Of a stretch of 64,000 nt of DNA, positions 1-9,061 are shown piece by piece (position 1 is the first letter of the stretch; every line of letters starts with the position of its first letter). A program made the translations under genes and the position numbers. Origin of the DNA: Planctomycetales bacterium (GTDB taxonomy: Bacteria > Planctomycetota > Planctomycetia > Isosphaerales > Isosphaeraceae); contig DAIDHX010000105.1 of NCBI GenBank assembly GCA_027451885.1, positions 1-64,000 of the forward strand. The letters are read 5' to 3'. The notes below the pieces were generated by a model. The model was not told the origin of the DNA and did no database searches. It was given only the letters and a program-made list of their open reading frames with translations.

Positions 1-1133
1 TGCCGGCGGGCGAGGCCGACCGGTCCGCCTTCGCGTTCGAGCTGCGTAAGCGTGACCTGCGGAAGATGCTGCCTGCTGATGCCGACGCGGCCAGGGCGGT
101 CCTCCAAGCCATGATCACGCGTAAGCGTGCACGTCTGAACATGATCCTGGCCAGACGCCAGGAGGTGGACGAGGCGGACGCGGCCGATGCGGCCGACCGG
201 CTGGCGTTTGACGCGAGTCCCGAGGGCGAGAAGCGTAGGCGCTATTTGCTGGCCGCTGCGCGTTTGGCGAATCAGACGGTGAAAACGTTTTTATCGCTTG
301 TGCGGGCGCCTCGGCCGGCGGACGTCGAGGACGACGAGTTCGAGCCTGACGACGACGGGTCGCTGGGTTCGGGCGAGACCGCGGACGGCGAGGAGACCGA
401 CGCCGACCTGGAAGCTGACGCTGAGCTGGAGGCCGACGACGACGTGGAATCCGAGGACGTCGCGGCGCTGGAAAAAACCGAACCCACCGCGCTTTTGCGA
501 AGCGAACCCAACGCCCCTGAAAACCTGCCGCAGGATGATGCAGCGCAGGACGTTACGTCGAGTTCGAACAACACAAATCCCCCTAACCTGGACATGCAAA
601 GTCAGTATGGGGAGCGCGATCGGTTGGACCTCCAGACCGGCGACTCGTCGCTGGAAAAAGCCGAAGCCATTGCCTCTGTTCCGAGCGAAGCCACCGCGCT
701 TTTGCGAAGCGAACCCAACGGCCCTGAAAACCTGCCGCAGGATGATGCGCCGCAGGACGTTACGTCGAGTTCGAACAACACAAATCCCCCTAACCTGGAC
801 ATGCAAAGTCAGTATGGGGAGCGCGATCGGTTGGACCTCCAGGCCGGCGACGCGACGGTGGAAAGAACCGAAGCCACCGCGCCTGTTCGGAGCGAAGCCA
901 CCGCGGTTTTGCGAAGCGAACCCAACGGCCCGGAAATCGTGCCGCAGGCCGTTACTAAGAAAGAGCTTGCGTCGAGTGTGAGTGACACGAATCCGGCCGG
1001 TTCCAGGCGTGTTGAGAGCGCTGGGCGGGCGCAGGAGCGGCGGGACGACTCGGCGGAGGCCAGGGAGCGGAAGAAGCGGAAGGAAGAACGCCGGCGTCAG
1101 AAAGAGAGCAGGCGGAAGAACCGCAGGCGGTGA
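1..1133 (+). CDS. Low-complexity acidic protein with internal repeats (5' end outside window)
   Basis: The frame is open from the left edge of the window, so the start lies upstream; the ATG at 66 is internal. The N-terminal part is helical and charged, with a core reading FDASPEGEKRRRY near 215-255 that resembles, from memory, abundant uncharacterised Isosphaeraceae proteins. It is followed by a Glu/Asp-rich stretch, then about three units of a 69-residue repeat with the cores LRSEPN, QDVTSSSNNTN and MQSQYGERDRLDL, and ends in a very basic Arg/Lys tail. The repeat region is near identical at DNA level between the first two copies. No catalytic motif is visible and no function can be assigned. 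Low-complexity composition lowers confidence, but the conserved core and consistent frame favour a real gene. Confidence 0.6.
   Translation, partial: PAGEADRSAFAFELRKRDLRKMLPADADAARAVLQAMITRKRARLNMILARRQEVDEADAADAADRLAFDASPEGEKRRRYLLAAARLANQTVKTFLSLVRAPRPADVEDDEFEPDDDGSLGSGETADGEETDADLEADAELEADDDVESEDVAALEKTEPTALLRSEPNAPENLPQDDAAQDVTSSSNNTNPPNLDMQSQYGERDRLDLQTGDSSLEKAEAIASVPSEATALLRSEPNGPENLPQDDAPQDVTSSSNNTNPPNLDMQSQYGERDRLDLQAGDATVERTEATAPVRSEATAVLRSEPNGPEIVPQAVTKKELASSVSDTNPAGSRRVESAGRAQERRDDSAEARERKKRKEERRRQKESRRKNRRR
478..960 (+). repeat. Tandem 207-bp repeat, about 2.3 copies
   Basis: The string GCTTTTGCGAAGCG begins at 491 and 698, and a close variant begins at 905, giving a constant period of 207 bp (69 codons). 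Copies one and two are almost identical from about 548 to 650 and 755 to 857. The third copy is truncated and diverged. All copies stay in the reading frame of the host gene. Confidence 0.9.
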
Positions 1134-1569
1134 GTCGGCGAGACCGACGGCGGTGAGTCGGTGACCGGTCGCGAGTCTCAACCGTGCGGCTCGGCTGTCA
1201 GGGGCTCAACCGCGAGCCTCCGAGGTCAGAGACTCAGCGATCGGTGGTCGAGAGTCTGGTTGTGAGCGGGTGAATCCCGGGGTGTTCCTTGGCAATATGG
1301 CGGTTGGTGGCGGCGGCTCGCGGTTGGCGCCCGCGGGCCGAAGAGTGGATGGTGCGCCCGCGGTGCGCGTACGGGGGTAGGCATTTCACGCGTCGGTCGC
1401 TCGCATGAGTGCTCGACCCAGTCGTGCAAACCAGGAGTTTCTTCGCCGTTGTATGGCTGAACGTGGCTCCGACTCGCGCTGCGTTGTGGTGTTTTGCGAG
1501 CGGTTCGATCTACCCAGGCTTCAGGTTGGACGAGCAGCAGGGCCGAAATCGGCACTCATGCAGGGACTC
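1134..1569. other. Intergenic region, no gene recognised
   Basis: This gap lies between convergent genes. Short frames on both strands have no plausible start signal or recognisable motif. A few short GC-rich direct repeats occur, such as GCGCCCGCGG at 1327 and 1354. I see no convincing terminator or RNA gene. It is also the region where an operon controlled by the upstream antiterminator would be expected, and none is present. Confidence 0.5.
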
Positions 1570-2136
1570 TTACACCGCGATCTCCACTTGCCAGTCCTGC
1601 AGATCGACGCGTGCGCCTCGACCGAGGAAGTGGACCGTGGCGACGAACTCGTCGCGTTGGCCGCGTCTCAGGACCTGGCCGGTCATGCCCTGGAGCGGAC
1701 CGGTTGTGATCCGCACGAGGGCGCCGACGGGAACGGCTGGCTCGGGAGAGACCAGCAGCCCTGCGCTCAGCATGGTGTGGATCTGCCTCAGGTCGCGTTC
1801 GAACCCGAGCTGATCGTGGACCTCGAGCACGGACACGAGCCTGTCGCCGCGGAGGGCGAGCAGCCGGTCGTTCTCATCTCCGTGGAGGAAGACGTAGCCT
1901 GAGAACAACGGAACGATCGAGCGTGTTTTCCGGCCCTGGGGGGTGCGTCCTTCCTTGAACACCTGGGGCAGGTAGAAGGCCACGTCGTGGAGTCGCAGGT
2001 CGCGGGCGATGGCTTTTTCCTGCCGTGGCCTGGCGTGCAGGCACCACCAGCGCGCACCCTCCTTGAGGGAACCGGGATGATCGCCCTTCCAGAGGTCGGG
2101 GGGATGACAATCAGGTTCGGCCGGGAGAATCGGCAT
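1570..2136 (-). CDS. NusG/RfaH-like transcription antitermination protein
   Basis: A 188-residue protein. The N-terminal NGN-like domain carries the hallmark WWCLHARPRQEK at about residues 32-43 and continues through SGYVFL. The C-terminal KOW-like segment contains VPVGALVRITTGPLQGM. This order and length match specialised NusG paralogues (RfaH, UpxY and LoaP types), which travel with RNA polymerase and suppress termination in long operons, often those for surface polysaccharides. I place the start at the ATG at 2136 (MPILPAEP) because related planctomycete proteins begin this way; an upstream ATG at 2241 would add 35 unrelated residues. No polysaccharide operon follows it, so its target must be elsewhere. 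Housekeeping NusG normally sits beside rplK, which is absent here, so this is an accessory paralogue. Confidence 0.82.
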   Translation of the reverse strand: MPILPAEPDCHPPDLWKGDHPGSLKEGARWWCLHARPRQEKAIARDLRLHDVAFYLPQVFKEGRTPQGRKTRSIVPLFSGYVFLHGDENDRLLALRGDRLVSVLEVHDQLGFERDLRQIHTMLSAGLLVSPEPAVPVGALVRITTGPLQGMTGQVLRRGQRDEFVATVHFLGRGARVDLQDWQVEIAV

Positions 2137-2260
2137 CGAACATCCCGAAACAGGCCCAGAGAGATCCCGGCCGCGTCGTGGGCTGGGGGGAGATTGGAAC
2201 CCGGCGCGGGCGTTGCAGAGCGCCCAGCGTCCGGCACACATTTCTGATCATGCCAGGTTA

Positions 2261-3409
2261 TCAGACGGATTGCAGCGTGAACCAGCTTATTTCGGGAGGG
2301 CATCCCAGCCGGACTGGATGCTTGCCGCCAATCCCTCGGCTGACGTACATGAGGGTGCGTCCGGAGCGGAAGAATCCCTGGTCGAAGCGCCTGGAGTATC
2401 GGCTCGGCATGAAGATCGGCCCCACGAGGGGGAAGCGGATCTGGCCGCCGTGGTTGTGGCCCGCCAGCATGAAGTCGATGCCCCACCTGGTTGCCCTGGG
2501 GAAGAGGTCTGGGACATGCGAGAGCAGGATTCGAAAGTCGGCGGGGGGAATCTCCTCACGGTGAAAAAGCGGTCCCCAGGGTGCGCTTGTGCCGCCGATG
2601 GCGAGCGGAACGCCGTTGATCTCGATGGGCGCCCAGCGCCCCTCGATCACGTGATATCCGGCCTGTGAAAGGGCGACTTCAACGCGCGCTGGCTCGTGCA
2701 TATAATCATGGTTGCCAAGGATTGCGAACTTTCCGAAGCGTCCCTGGAGCCGGCCCAGAACGGGCTCGATCCAGGCAAGGGACGCGTCGTCCTCGACGAT
2801 GTCGCCGCTAACGAGCACGAGATCCGCGGGGTGTTCGAGGCAGCGTTCAACGACCCAGTCGAAATAGGCGCGGCGATACGCGTGCGAGAAGTGGAGGTCG
2901 GAGACCTGCAAGATGCGCAGGCCGTTGAGGGCGTGAGGAAGCCCCTGGAAGGGGATCACCCATTCAACGGACTGGAGCGAGAGCGACTCGTTGCCCCGGA
3001 TTTTGAAGAGCATGGCGTTTGAGCCTGTGCCCACGAAGTCCTGGCGAGGCGCCTGGTCGGTGGCGTGGGCCAGGACCGAGCGGCTGGCGATCCCGGGCGG
3101 GTTGCGCCTGAGTGCGATCCGCAAGGATCCCAGGGGGCCGAGAACGAGCCCATTGAACAGGCAGAGTGCCGCGTAGGAGAACGGCAGCCAGTGCCAGTTC
3201 CACCAGGGGGCGTGCAGGGTCTTCCAGCCGAACCACGCGGCCGATGCGCAGAGGACGGCGAGGGCGGCGAGGCGAATGCGATCGAGTGTCGATTCGCGGA
3301 GTCCGAACCCCGAGGTGACGTTCACCACCAGGACGAAGTGGTAGAGATGGCCGATGATCGGAAGCGCCGCGAGCGTCCATGCGAGCGCGGAGCGGGCAGG
3401 CTCGGTCAT
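2261..3409 (-). CDS. Membrane-anchored calcineurin-like metallophosphoesterase
   Basis: A 382-residue protein. The first 100 residues hold about three hydrophobic segments. The phosphoesterase domain follows with all the metal-binding motifs in order: DLH near 171, GDIVEDD near 202, GNHD near 232, SHVPD and GHNHGG near 325. This arrangement matches the YkuE/YaeI-type family, which hydrolyses phosphoester substrates such as lipid head groups at the membrane. The ATG overlaps the stop codon of the upstream PAS-GAF-receiver gene by 4 bp (ATGA at 3406-3409), so the two are probably translationally coupled and act together. The substrate is unknown. The longer frame to 3643 is only read-through inside the upstream gene. 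Confidence 0.88.
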   Translation of the reverse strand: MTEPARSALAWTLAALPIIGHLYHFVLVVNVTSGFGLRESTLDRIRLAALAVLCASAAWFGWKTLHAPWWNWHWLPFSYAALCLFNGLVLGPLGSLRIALRRNPPGIASRSVLAHATDQAPRQDFVGTGSNAMLFKIRGNESLSLQSVEWVIPFQGLPHALNGLRILQVSDLHFSHAYRRAYFDWVVERCLEHPADLVLVSGDIVEDDASLAWIEPVLGRLQGRFGKFAILGNHDYMHEPARVEVALSQAGYHVIEGRWAPIEINGVPLAIGGTSAPWGPLFHREEIPPADFRILLSHVPDLFPRATRWGIDFMLAGHNHGGQIRFPLVGPIFMPSRYSRRFDQGFFRSGRTLMYVSRGIGGKHPVRLGCPPEISWFTLQSV

Positions 3410-5208
3410 CCGCCGGGTTCCTGAACCGGGTCGGCGGCCGCTTCCTCGGGCGGCGGCTCGGGGGAAACAGGCTCTGACTGCATCCGCCCCGCCGGAGTGA
3501 CCGGGCGTGTGTCTACATTGCCGGTCGTGGCCCGAAGCGCCTGTTCCACGGCCTCCATCAGGCGGTCCGAACGGAACGGTTTGTAGAGCACCGTCTGCAA
3601 GCCTTCCTGCCTCGCCTTCACAATCGAATGGGCCGGATCCCAACCGAAACCGGTCATGAGGATGATGGTGAGCCCGGGTTGAACCTCGCGCAGCCGTTTG
3701 AAGATCTGGTAGCCGTCCATGTCGGGCAGGCGGATGTCGACGAGGGCCGCGGCGTACTGTGTTTGCCGGGCAAGCGCGATGGCCTCGTTGGCGTCGCGTG
3801 CGGTTTCGACCGCGGCCCCTTGCCCGCCGAGAAGGCTATGCGCGGAGCGGCGGATCGACTCGTCGGCGTCGGCCACCAGGATCCGCGCGCCCGCGAGCCG
3901 GGGGGCGACGGCCGGCTGCATGAGCCGGGGCGCGGGGGCAACCGCCGTGCCGGCCTTCTGGATCAGCGAACGGATCTCACGCGCCCGGTAGAGCAGATGC
4001 CGCAGCCGCGACACGATATCCTCATCGTGGCCGGCATAGCGGTCGAGCACGGTTGTGGCGTCGGTGATGATGTCGTCGATCGGCAGGGCGAGCTCGCGAT
4101 CGATGGCCTCCACGGCGGTCGTCGCGGTGCTGGCTTTCTCGGCCTGTAAGAGCTCGAGCGTGTTGAGCGCGGAGGCGATGTTGCGGCCGTAGATCTCGAT
4201 GAACTGGCGATCGCGGTCATCGAAGGCGTTCGGTTGCGGGCTCTCCACGTTCAGGGTGCCGATCACCATGCCGTGAAAGACGAGCGGGATCGTGAGCGAA
4301 CTGCGCGAGCCGCTGGCCCCTTCGAGGTAGAGCGGGTCCTTGGTTGTATCCGGGCAGACGTAGCTCTTGCCCGTCGCGGCCACGTGCCCGGTCACGCCGT
4401 GCCCTTCGGTTCTGGCGAAGAGCTCGCGATTGGCGGCCAGCGGCGTCATGCCCTCGGTCAGGAGCGGAATCAGCCGGTTCGACGCGCGGTCGAGCAGACG
4501 GATCTCGATGAAGTCGAGCCCGAGCAGGTCCTTCATGTGGCGGGCGATGTTGTATTTGAGCAGGTCGGTCCGCTCCTCAACGCCCATCTTCGAGAGCTCC
4601 TCGGGCGTGAGGTCGGCGAGTTCGTCACCCGCCTGGTGGATGGCGTTGACCTTGAGCTGCTGCTGCATCTCGTCGGTGGTCTCACGCGCAAGCGCGATCA
4701 GATGCGTGAGCGTGCCTGAGCCGTCGAAGACGGGCGTCACGGTGAGCTTGAGATAGCGCCCGTCGGCGGACTTGAGCGAGGTCCCGGCCGTGGTCTGGGT
4801 GGCAACCGCGGTGGTAAAGGGGCACGATTCAGGACCGAGGACTTCCGGATTCCCAAGCGACTCGTAGAACGGCCGGCCGACAAGCTCTTGCGCGAAGGCA
4901 AGCACCTGGAATTCGGAGTTGGCCCAGATGATCCTGAGGTCGAGATCGACCACGGCCACGCCGTCGGAGATGGCCTCGAGGATTTCCTCGGCCTGGATCA
5001 TCATTCCCAGCTTGCGAACGGTCGCGAGCTGGGACGAGTCGACGTAAACCCCCTGGAACGACTGCTCGCGCAAAAGCGCCAGCGCCTTTGAGACGGTGCG
5101 CGCGGTCGTGAGCTCGAAGGCGGCAGCCAGCCCGTCGAGCGCAGGCTTGCTCACCGCCCCGTCGCGATCCACGATCAGAAGTCGAGGCTTCTCGGCCACG
5201 ATCGACAC
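3406..5208 (-). CDS. PAS-GAF-receiver signalling protein without kinase domain
   Basis: A 600-residue multidomain regulator counted from the GTG at 5208 (GTG at 5199 is an alternative). Order: a degenerate receiver-like domain (LLIVDRD, residues 10-65), a PAS domain (EEILEAISDGVAVVD, 74-185), a GAF domain (215-355), a helical pair resembling a histidine-kinase dimerisation domain but with no phospho-accepting His in the expected motif (365-420), and a canonical receiver domain (440-560) with acceptor Asp about 491 in LVDIRLPDMDG and conserved Lys in YKPF. A Pro/Glu-rich tail ends the protein. There is no HATPase_c domain, so it cannot autophosphorylate and must receive phosphate from another kinase. 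It shares a 4-bp overlap with the metallophosphoesterase downstream, which may be its output. The open frame to 5433 adds residues unlike a domain and is not favoured. Confidence 0.85.
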   Translation of the reverse strand: MSIVAEKPRLLIVDRDGAVSKPALDGLAAAFELTTARTVSKALALLREQSFQGVYVDSSQLATVRKLGMMIQAEEILEAISDGVAVVDLDLRIIWANSEFQVLAFAQELVGRPFYESLGNPEVLGPESCPFTTAVATQTTAGTSLKSADGRYLKLTVTPVFDGSGTLTHLIALARETTDEMQQQLKVNAIHQAGDELADLTPEELSKMGVEERTDLLKYNIARHMKDLLGLDFIEIRLLDRASNRLIPLLTEGMTPLAANRELFARTEGHGVTGHVAATGKSYVCPDTTKDPLYLEGASGSRSSLTIPLVFHGMVIGTLNVESPQPNAFDDRDRQFIEIYGRNIASALNTLELLQAEKASTATTAVEAIDRELALPIDDIITDATTVLDRYAGHDEDIVSRLRHLLYRAREIRSLIQKAGTAVAPAPRLMQPAVAPRLAGARILVADADESIRRSAHSLLGGQGAAVETARDANEAIALARQTQYAAALVDIRLPDMDGYQIFKRLREVQPGLTIILMTGFGWDPAHSIVKARQEGLQTVLYKPFRSDRLMEAVEQALRATTGNVDTRPVTPAGRMQSEPVSPEPPPEEAAADPVQEPGG

Positions 5209-5627
5209 ACCCACGCGCAATAAGCGAACGCAGTCCGGCGGCCCTGAACCCCGGCCAAGCCCCGCGTCTGTCCAGCACTTGATCGTAACCCGACCTCCAG
5301 AACGGGACAAGCGCCCGAAAGATCCCGGCGGCTCGCGGGGGGGCTCGGCGGCGTGCGCAGTGAGACGGCGTCTCGCGGGATCAACGCGCGCGACCCGAGA
5401 GCCCAGACCCAGGAGACCCACGCAGGCCCGCATACCGGCTTGAAGAGACGCTCACGGGCCACGCGGAGGAGGGGCGGACCTCGGTCAAGAAAAGGGTGAA
5501 AACCCGCTTCAACTGGCCAGACGTGTGCTAAAGTCATTACGATTCTGAGCCCGCGCAGATCCCAATAGATTCGGCAACGGAGCCTCGACCAACGTTGTAA
5601 ACCTGGCCCCGCTCTGGAGGAACCTTG
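5209..5627. other. Divergent intergenic region
   Basis: Region between the divergent regulator gene and the acyltransferase gene, so it should hold both promoters. I see no clear -35/-10 pair, only AT-richer patches near 5520-5560. The GGAGG at 5616-5620 is the ribosome binding site of the acyltransferase. The upper part could encode an N-terminal extension of the regulator if it starts at the ATG at 5433. Confidence 0.4.
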
Positions 5628-6845
5628 ATGTCGATTGCCGAGCCGGACGGTGGTGGAGATGCGGATTCGTCTCAGACATACGGATATCCTCAGTTGCGCC
5701 TTGCCGAAAACCGACCGACGCTCGATCCGCAGACCGCACCGCGAATCGAAAAGTCCCAATCTTCTGCTTTATGGAGATTCTTTTTTCCCGACCTGCCGCC
5801 GATTGACCCAAATGCACGAGGTACGATCCCCTCGCTCGATGGAATCCGTGCGATATCCATCTTGATCGTGGCGATCTCGCACGCGGGGTTGGGATGGCTC
5901 GTTCCTGGCGGGTTCGGCGTAACGATCTTCTTCTTCCTGAGCGGATACCTGATCACAACGTTGATGCGCAAGGAGTCGACGAAGACCGGCACAGTCGCGC
6001 TTGGGAAGTTTTATATCCGCCGCAGTCTCAGAATCCTGCCGCCGTGTTATATTGTAGTAGGGGCCTTGCTTGTTGTAGATCTCGCGCTCGGGGTCGCGTT
6101 CTCCTGGTATGGCGTGCTCTCCCACGTTTTGTACTACACGAACTACTACAAAATGCTGGGATCTGGCCCATTATTGTCGGGCCTGGGAGTCCTCTGGAGC
6201 CTCGCGGTCGAGGAACACTTCTACCTCATCTTTCCGCTGCTCTACCTGGCCTCGCTGAGATTGCCAAGGCCAGCCCAGGGAACCTTGCTCGCCGGGATCT
6301 GCCTGCTGGTGCTGGCCTGGAGGTGTTTGCTTGTCCTTCAATTCCATGCCCCGGTCGAACGGGTTTTCGAGGCGACCGACACCCGACTCGACTCCATTCT
6401 CTGGGGCTGCTGCTTCGCGATTCTGGCCAATCCCGCTCTTGGCGATCGCCACTCTCGCTGGATTTCTCACTGGTCGCTGACCGTGGTCGCGATTGGGGTC
6501 ATCTTCTTCAGCCTACTTGCGTTCCGGCAACCATGGTTTCGAGAAACCTTCCGCTACAGCCTTCAGTCGATCGCGCTCATCCCCATTTTCGCGGGTGCCG
6601 TCCGCTGGTTCGACCGCGGCCCCTACCTACTCCTGAATACGTATTTCATGAGGTTGCTTGGCGCCTATTCCTACACGATCTATCTGACTCATTACTCGAT
6701 TTTCCTCGGCCTCAAGGCACTCCATCTGGACCGCTTTCCGATCGCATTTCCCGTGATGATGGTGCTATCCTTCGTGGCGGCGGCCATCATGTATCAAATC
6801 GTTGATCTACCCTGCGCCCGGCTCCGAAAGCGGTTTGGAGCCTGA
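5628..6845 (+). CDS. Acyltransferase 3 family (OafA/YrhL-like) membrane O-acyltransferase
   Basis: A 405-residue integral membrane protein with about ten hydrophobic segments after a 65-residue soluble N-terminus. Diagnostic motifs are SLDGIRAISILIVAISHAG with the conserved His, FFFLSGYLIT, FYIRRSLRILP and LWSLAVEEHFYL. The family transfers acetyl or other acyl groups to sugars of lipopolysaccharide, exopolysaccharide or peptidoglycan at the cytoplasmic membrane. The start is the ATG at 5628, seven bases after a clear GGAGG at 5616-5620; a TTG three bases earlier is less likely. It stands alone, with no glycosyltransferases nearby, so the acceptor cannot be inferred. Base composition is a little more AT-rich than neighbouring genes. 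Confidence 0.9.
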   Translation: MSIAEPDGGGDADSSQTYGYPQLRLAENRPTLDPQTAPRIEKSQSSALWRFFFPDLPPIDPNARGTIPSLDGIRAISILIVAISHAGLGWLVPGGFGVTIFFFLSGYLITTLMRKESTKTGTVALGKFYIRRSLRILPPCYIVVGALLVVDLALGVAFSWYGVLSHVLYYTNYYKMLGSGPLLSGLGVLWSLAVEEHFYLIFPLLYLASLRLPRPAQGTLLAGICLLVLAWRCLLVLQFHAPVERVFEATDTRLDSILWGCCFAILANPALGDRHSRWISHWSLTVVAIGVIFFSLLAFRQPWFRETFRYSLQSIALIPIFAGAVRWFDRGPYLLLNTYFMRLLGAYSYTIYLTHYSIFLGLKALHLDRFPIAFPVMMVLSFVAAAIMYQIVDLPCARLRKRFGA

Positions 6846-7085
6846 CGCGCACAGCGACGATCAGATCGACGAGTTGACGTTCGAGCGGCCGTTGTTTGGC
6901 TTGTGTCTCGAAGCCGCGATTGATCGGTGATCAAGCGGCGGTAGAGTGGGGGGTCCTCCGAGCCCAGGTGGAGATCGGCCCCCGCGCTTGACAGCGCCCG
7001 GAGACTCGCCTTAGCCTTGGGAAATGGGGTTGTTGCGGTCGAAATGTTCGAACCGCCCATGCTCGGGTCCGAGTTCGAGGAACGC

Positions 7086-7661
7086 ATGCGTCTCACGGAG
7101 CGCTTGACCAGCCGCCACGCCGGCCTGCTCGTCATCGACCTGCAAGACAAGCTGCTCCAGGCGATCGTCGATCGCGATCAGGTGGTGGCGCAGGCCGTGG
7201 GACTCATCAAGGGGGCCAGGCTGCTCGGCATCCCCACCTGGACCACCGAGCAATACCCCAAGGGACTCGGAGGGACGACCGCACCCGTTGCCGCATGCGT
7301 GGGCGAGCGCTTCGAGAAAACCAGCTTTCAGTGCCTGGCAGCACACAGAATTGTCGAGGAACTCCTGAGCCGGCCGATCCAGCATGTGACGCTTGTTGGG
7401 ATCGAGGCGCACGTCTGCGTGGCGCAGACAGCGCTCGAGCTCATGGATCGCGGCTACCGCGTCCAGGTTGCGGTGGATGCGGTCGGCTCGCGCAGATCCC
7501 TGGACAGGGACATTGCCCTGCGCAGGCTCGAGCAAGCCGGCGCGGTGATCTCCACGACCGACGCCATCCTGTTTGAATGGACCGAGACCGCGGATCGCCC
7601 TGAGTTCAAGGCCATCAGCGCACTTGTGAAAGAGCTCGATGCACGCGCCTCGGGCGCATGA
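7086..7661 (+). CDS. Isochorismatase-family cysteine hydrolase
   Basis: A 191-residue alpha/beta hydrolase of the isochorismatase-like fold. The catalytic triad is visible: Asp18 in VIDLQDK, Lys78 in FEKTSF and Cys111 in HVCVAQT. Length and motif spacing fit the YcaC/nicotinamidase-related group that hydrolyses amides or vinyl ethers; the true substrate cannot be told. I chose the ATG at 7086 because GAGGA lies just upstream at 7077-7081; a frame start at 7017 would add 23 residues not seen in the family. It precedes the aminotransferase gene by about 40 bp in the same orientation, so the two may be cotranscribed. Confidence 0.87.
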   Translation: MRLTERLTSRHAGLLVIDLQDKLLQAIVDRDQVVAQAVGLIKGARLLGIPTWTTEQYPKGLGGTTAPVAACVGERFEKTSFQCLAAHRIVEELLSRPIQHVTLVGIEAHVCVAQTALELMDRGYRVQVAVDAVGSRRSLDRDIALRRLEQAGAVISTTDAILFEWTETADRPEFKAISALVKELDARASGA

Positions 7662-7703
7662 TCCAATCACCTAGTCAGCGAACCCGACCCGGGAGCTCCA
7701 GCC

Positions 7704-8918
7704 GTGCCCAGCAAAGCCCGCCCTGCCTCGCCACCCCCCTTTGAGCCCCCTGCGCGCGTGCTGCTTGGCCCGGGGCCAAGCGATGTGCATCCCCGCGTGC
7801 GCGAGGCCATGGCCAAACCGCTCGTGGGCCATCTGGACCCGGTTTTCGTGGCGCTCATGGATGAGACGCAGGAGCTTCTGCGTTACGTCTTCCAGACCGA
7901 GAACCGGCTCACGCTGGCCATTTCGGGCACGGGTTCGGCGGGGATGGAGACGGCGGTTGTCAACTTGATCGAGCCTGGCGACAGGATGCTGGTGTGCGTC
8001 AACGGCGTCTTTGGCGGGCGCATGGTCGACGTGGCCGAGCGCGCGGGGGCGGACGTCGTTGCCATCGAGCGGCCCTATGGCGAGGCCTTCGATCCCGACG
8101 AGATTCGCCAGGCACTCAAGGCCCGGCCCGCGAAGGTTGTGGGCATTGTGCAGGCGGAGACGTCAACCGGAGTCTGGCAGCCGCTCGAGGAGATCGCCCA
8201 GATCGCACACGAGCATGGCGCCTTGATTCTGGCCGACGCCGTGACAGCGCTTGCCGGCGTGCCGCTGGAGGTCGATGAGTGGAGCATCGACGCGGTGTAC
8301 TCGGGCACCCAGAAATGCCTGAGCTGCCCGCCGGGCCTGGCACCCGTCACGTTTGGGCCGCGTGCGCTCGAGGCGCTCATGGCGCGGAAGACCAAGGTCC
8401 AGAGCTGGTACTTCGACCTGACGATGATTCAGCGCTACTGGGGCAGCGACCGTTTCTACCACCACACAGCACCCATCAGCATGAACTACGCGCTCCGCGA
8501 GGCGCTCGTGCTTGTGGCCAAGGAAGGGCTGGAGGCGCGGCACGCGCGGCACGCCCTCTGCGGCCGGGCGCTCCAGGCCGGGCTCTCCGCGCTCAATCTC
8601 GACCTGGCGACCCAGGAAGGCAGGCGCTTGCCGCAACTCACCTGCGCACGAATCCCCGACGGCATCGACGACCTGGCCGTCCGCAAACGGCTGCTGGCCG
8701 ACTGGGGCATCGAGATCGGCGGCGGCCTGGGACCCTGGAAAGGCAAGGTCTGGCGCGTGGGGCTCATGGGCCATGGCGCCCGGCAGCCCAATGTCACCCT
8801 GTTCCTCTCCGCGCTCGGCACCTGCCTGCGCGACCTGGGGCTCTCGATCGGAGTCGACCAGGCCGTCGCCGCCGCGAATGACGTCTTCGCTCAGGAGGCC
8901 GAGCCCGCCGTTGTGTAA
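7704..8918 (+). CDS. Serine/alanine-glyoxylate aminotransferase (class V, PLP)
   Basis: A 404-residue pyridoxal-phosphate enzyme. The N-terminal [32 protein letters not shown] with the cofactor-contacting Asp near 178, and Schiff-base Lys204 in [12 protein letters not shown] all match the AGXT/SGAT family. These enzymes convert glyoxylate to glycine using serine or alanine as amino donor; the serine version yields hydroxypyruvate, which the glycerate dehydrogenase encoded at 46881-47837 could reduce. The start is a GTG with GGGAG a short way upstream. Full length for the family. The serine-versus-alanine preference is not decided by what I can read. Confidence 0.9.
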   Translation: MPSKARPASPPPFEPPARVLLGPGPSDVHPRVREAMAKPLVGHLDPVFVALMDETQELLRYVFQTENRLTLAISGTGSAGMETAVVNLIEPGDRMLVCVNGVFGGRMVDVAERAGADVVAIERPYGEAFDPDEIRQALKARPAKVVGIVQAETSTGVWQPLEEIAQIAHEHGALILADAVTALAGVPLEVDEWSIDAVYSGTQKCLSCPPGLAPVTFGPRALEALMARKTKVQSWYFDLTMIQRYWGSDRFYHHTAPISMNYALREALVLVAKEGLEARHARHALCGRALQAGLSALNLDLATQEGRRLPQLTCARIPDGIDDLAVRKRLLADWGIEIGGGLGPWKGKVWRVGLMGHGARQPNVTLFLSALGTCLRDLGLSIGVDQAVAAANDVFAQEAEPAVV

Positions 8919-9005
8919 CGCGCAGGCCGTCAAGACCCAGAAGCATTGATCGGAATCGCCGGGGAGACCATCTCGAAGCACCTTGAGCCTGACCAGAAGC
9001 GCGAA

Positions 9006-9030
9006 CCGCCCCGCGGAGATCCGGGGGCGG
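9006..9030. terminator. Possible hairpin terminator between convergent genes
   Basis: CCGCCCC at 9006-9012 pairs with GGGGCGG at 9024-9030. It lies between the aminotransferase and sigma-factor genes, which end toward each other. No T-run follows on either strand, so this is weak. Confidence 0.3.
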
Positions 9031-9061
9031 CTCAGCGCATCGTCCGTGGGCTTCTCAGGTA

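Noticed and set aside
1226-1555. Minus-strand frame of 109 codons in the gap after the antiterminator gene
   Set aside because: No ribosome binding site and a composition rich in Arg, Pro and His as expected of chance frames.
5434-5759. Start region of the minus-strand frame 5175-5759
   Set aside because: It covers the divergent promoter region and the antisense of the acyltransferase start; no motif.
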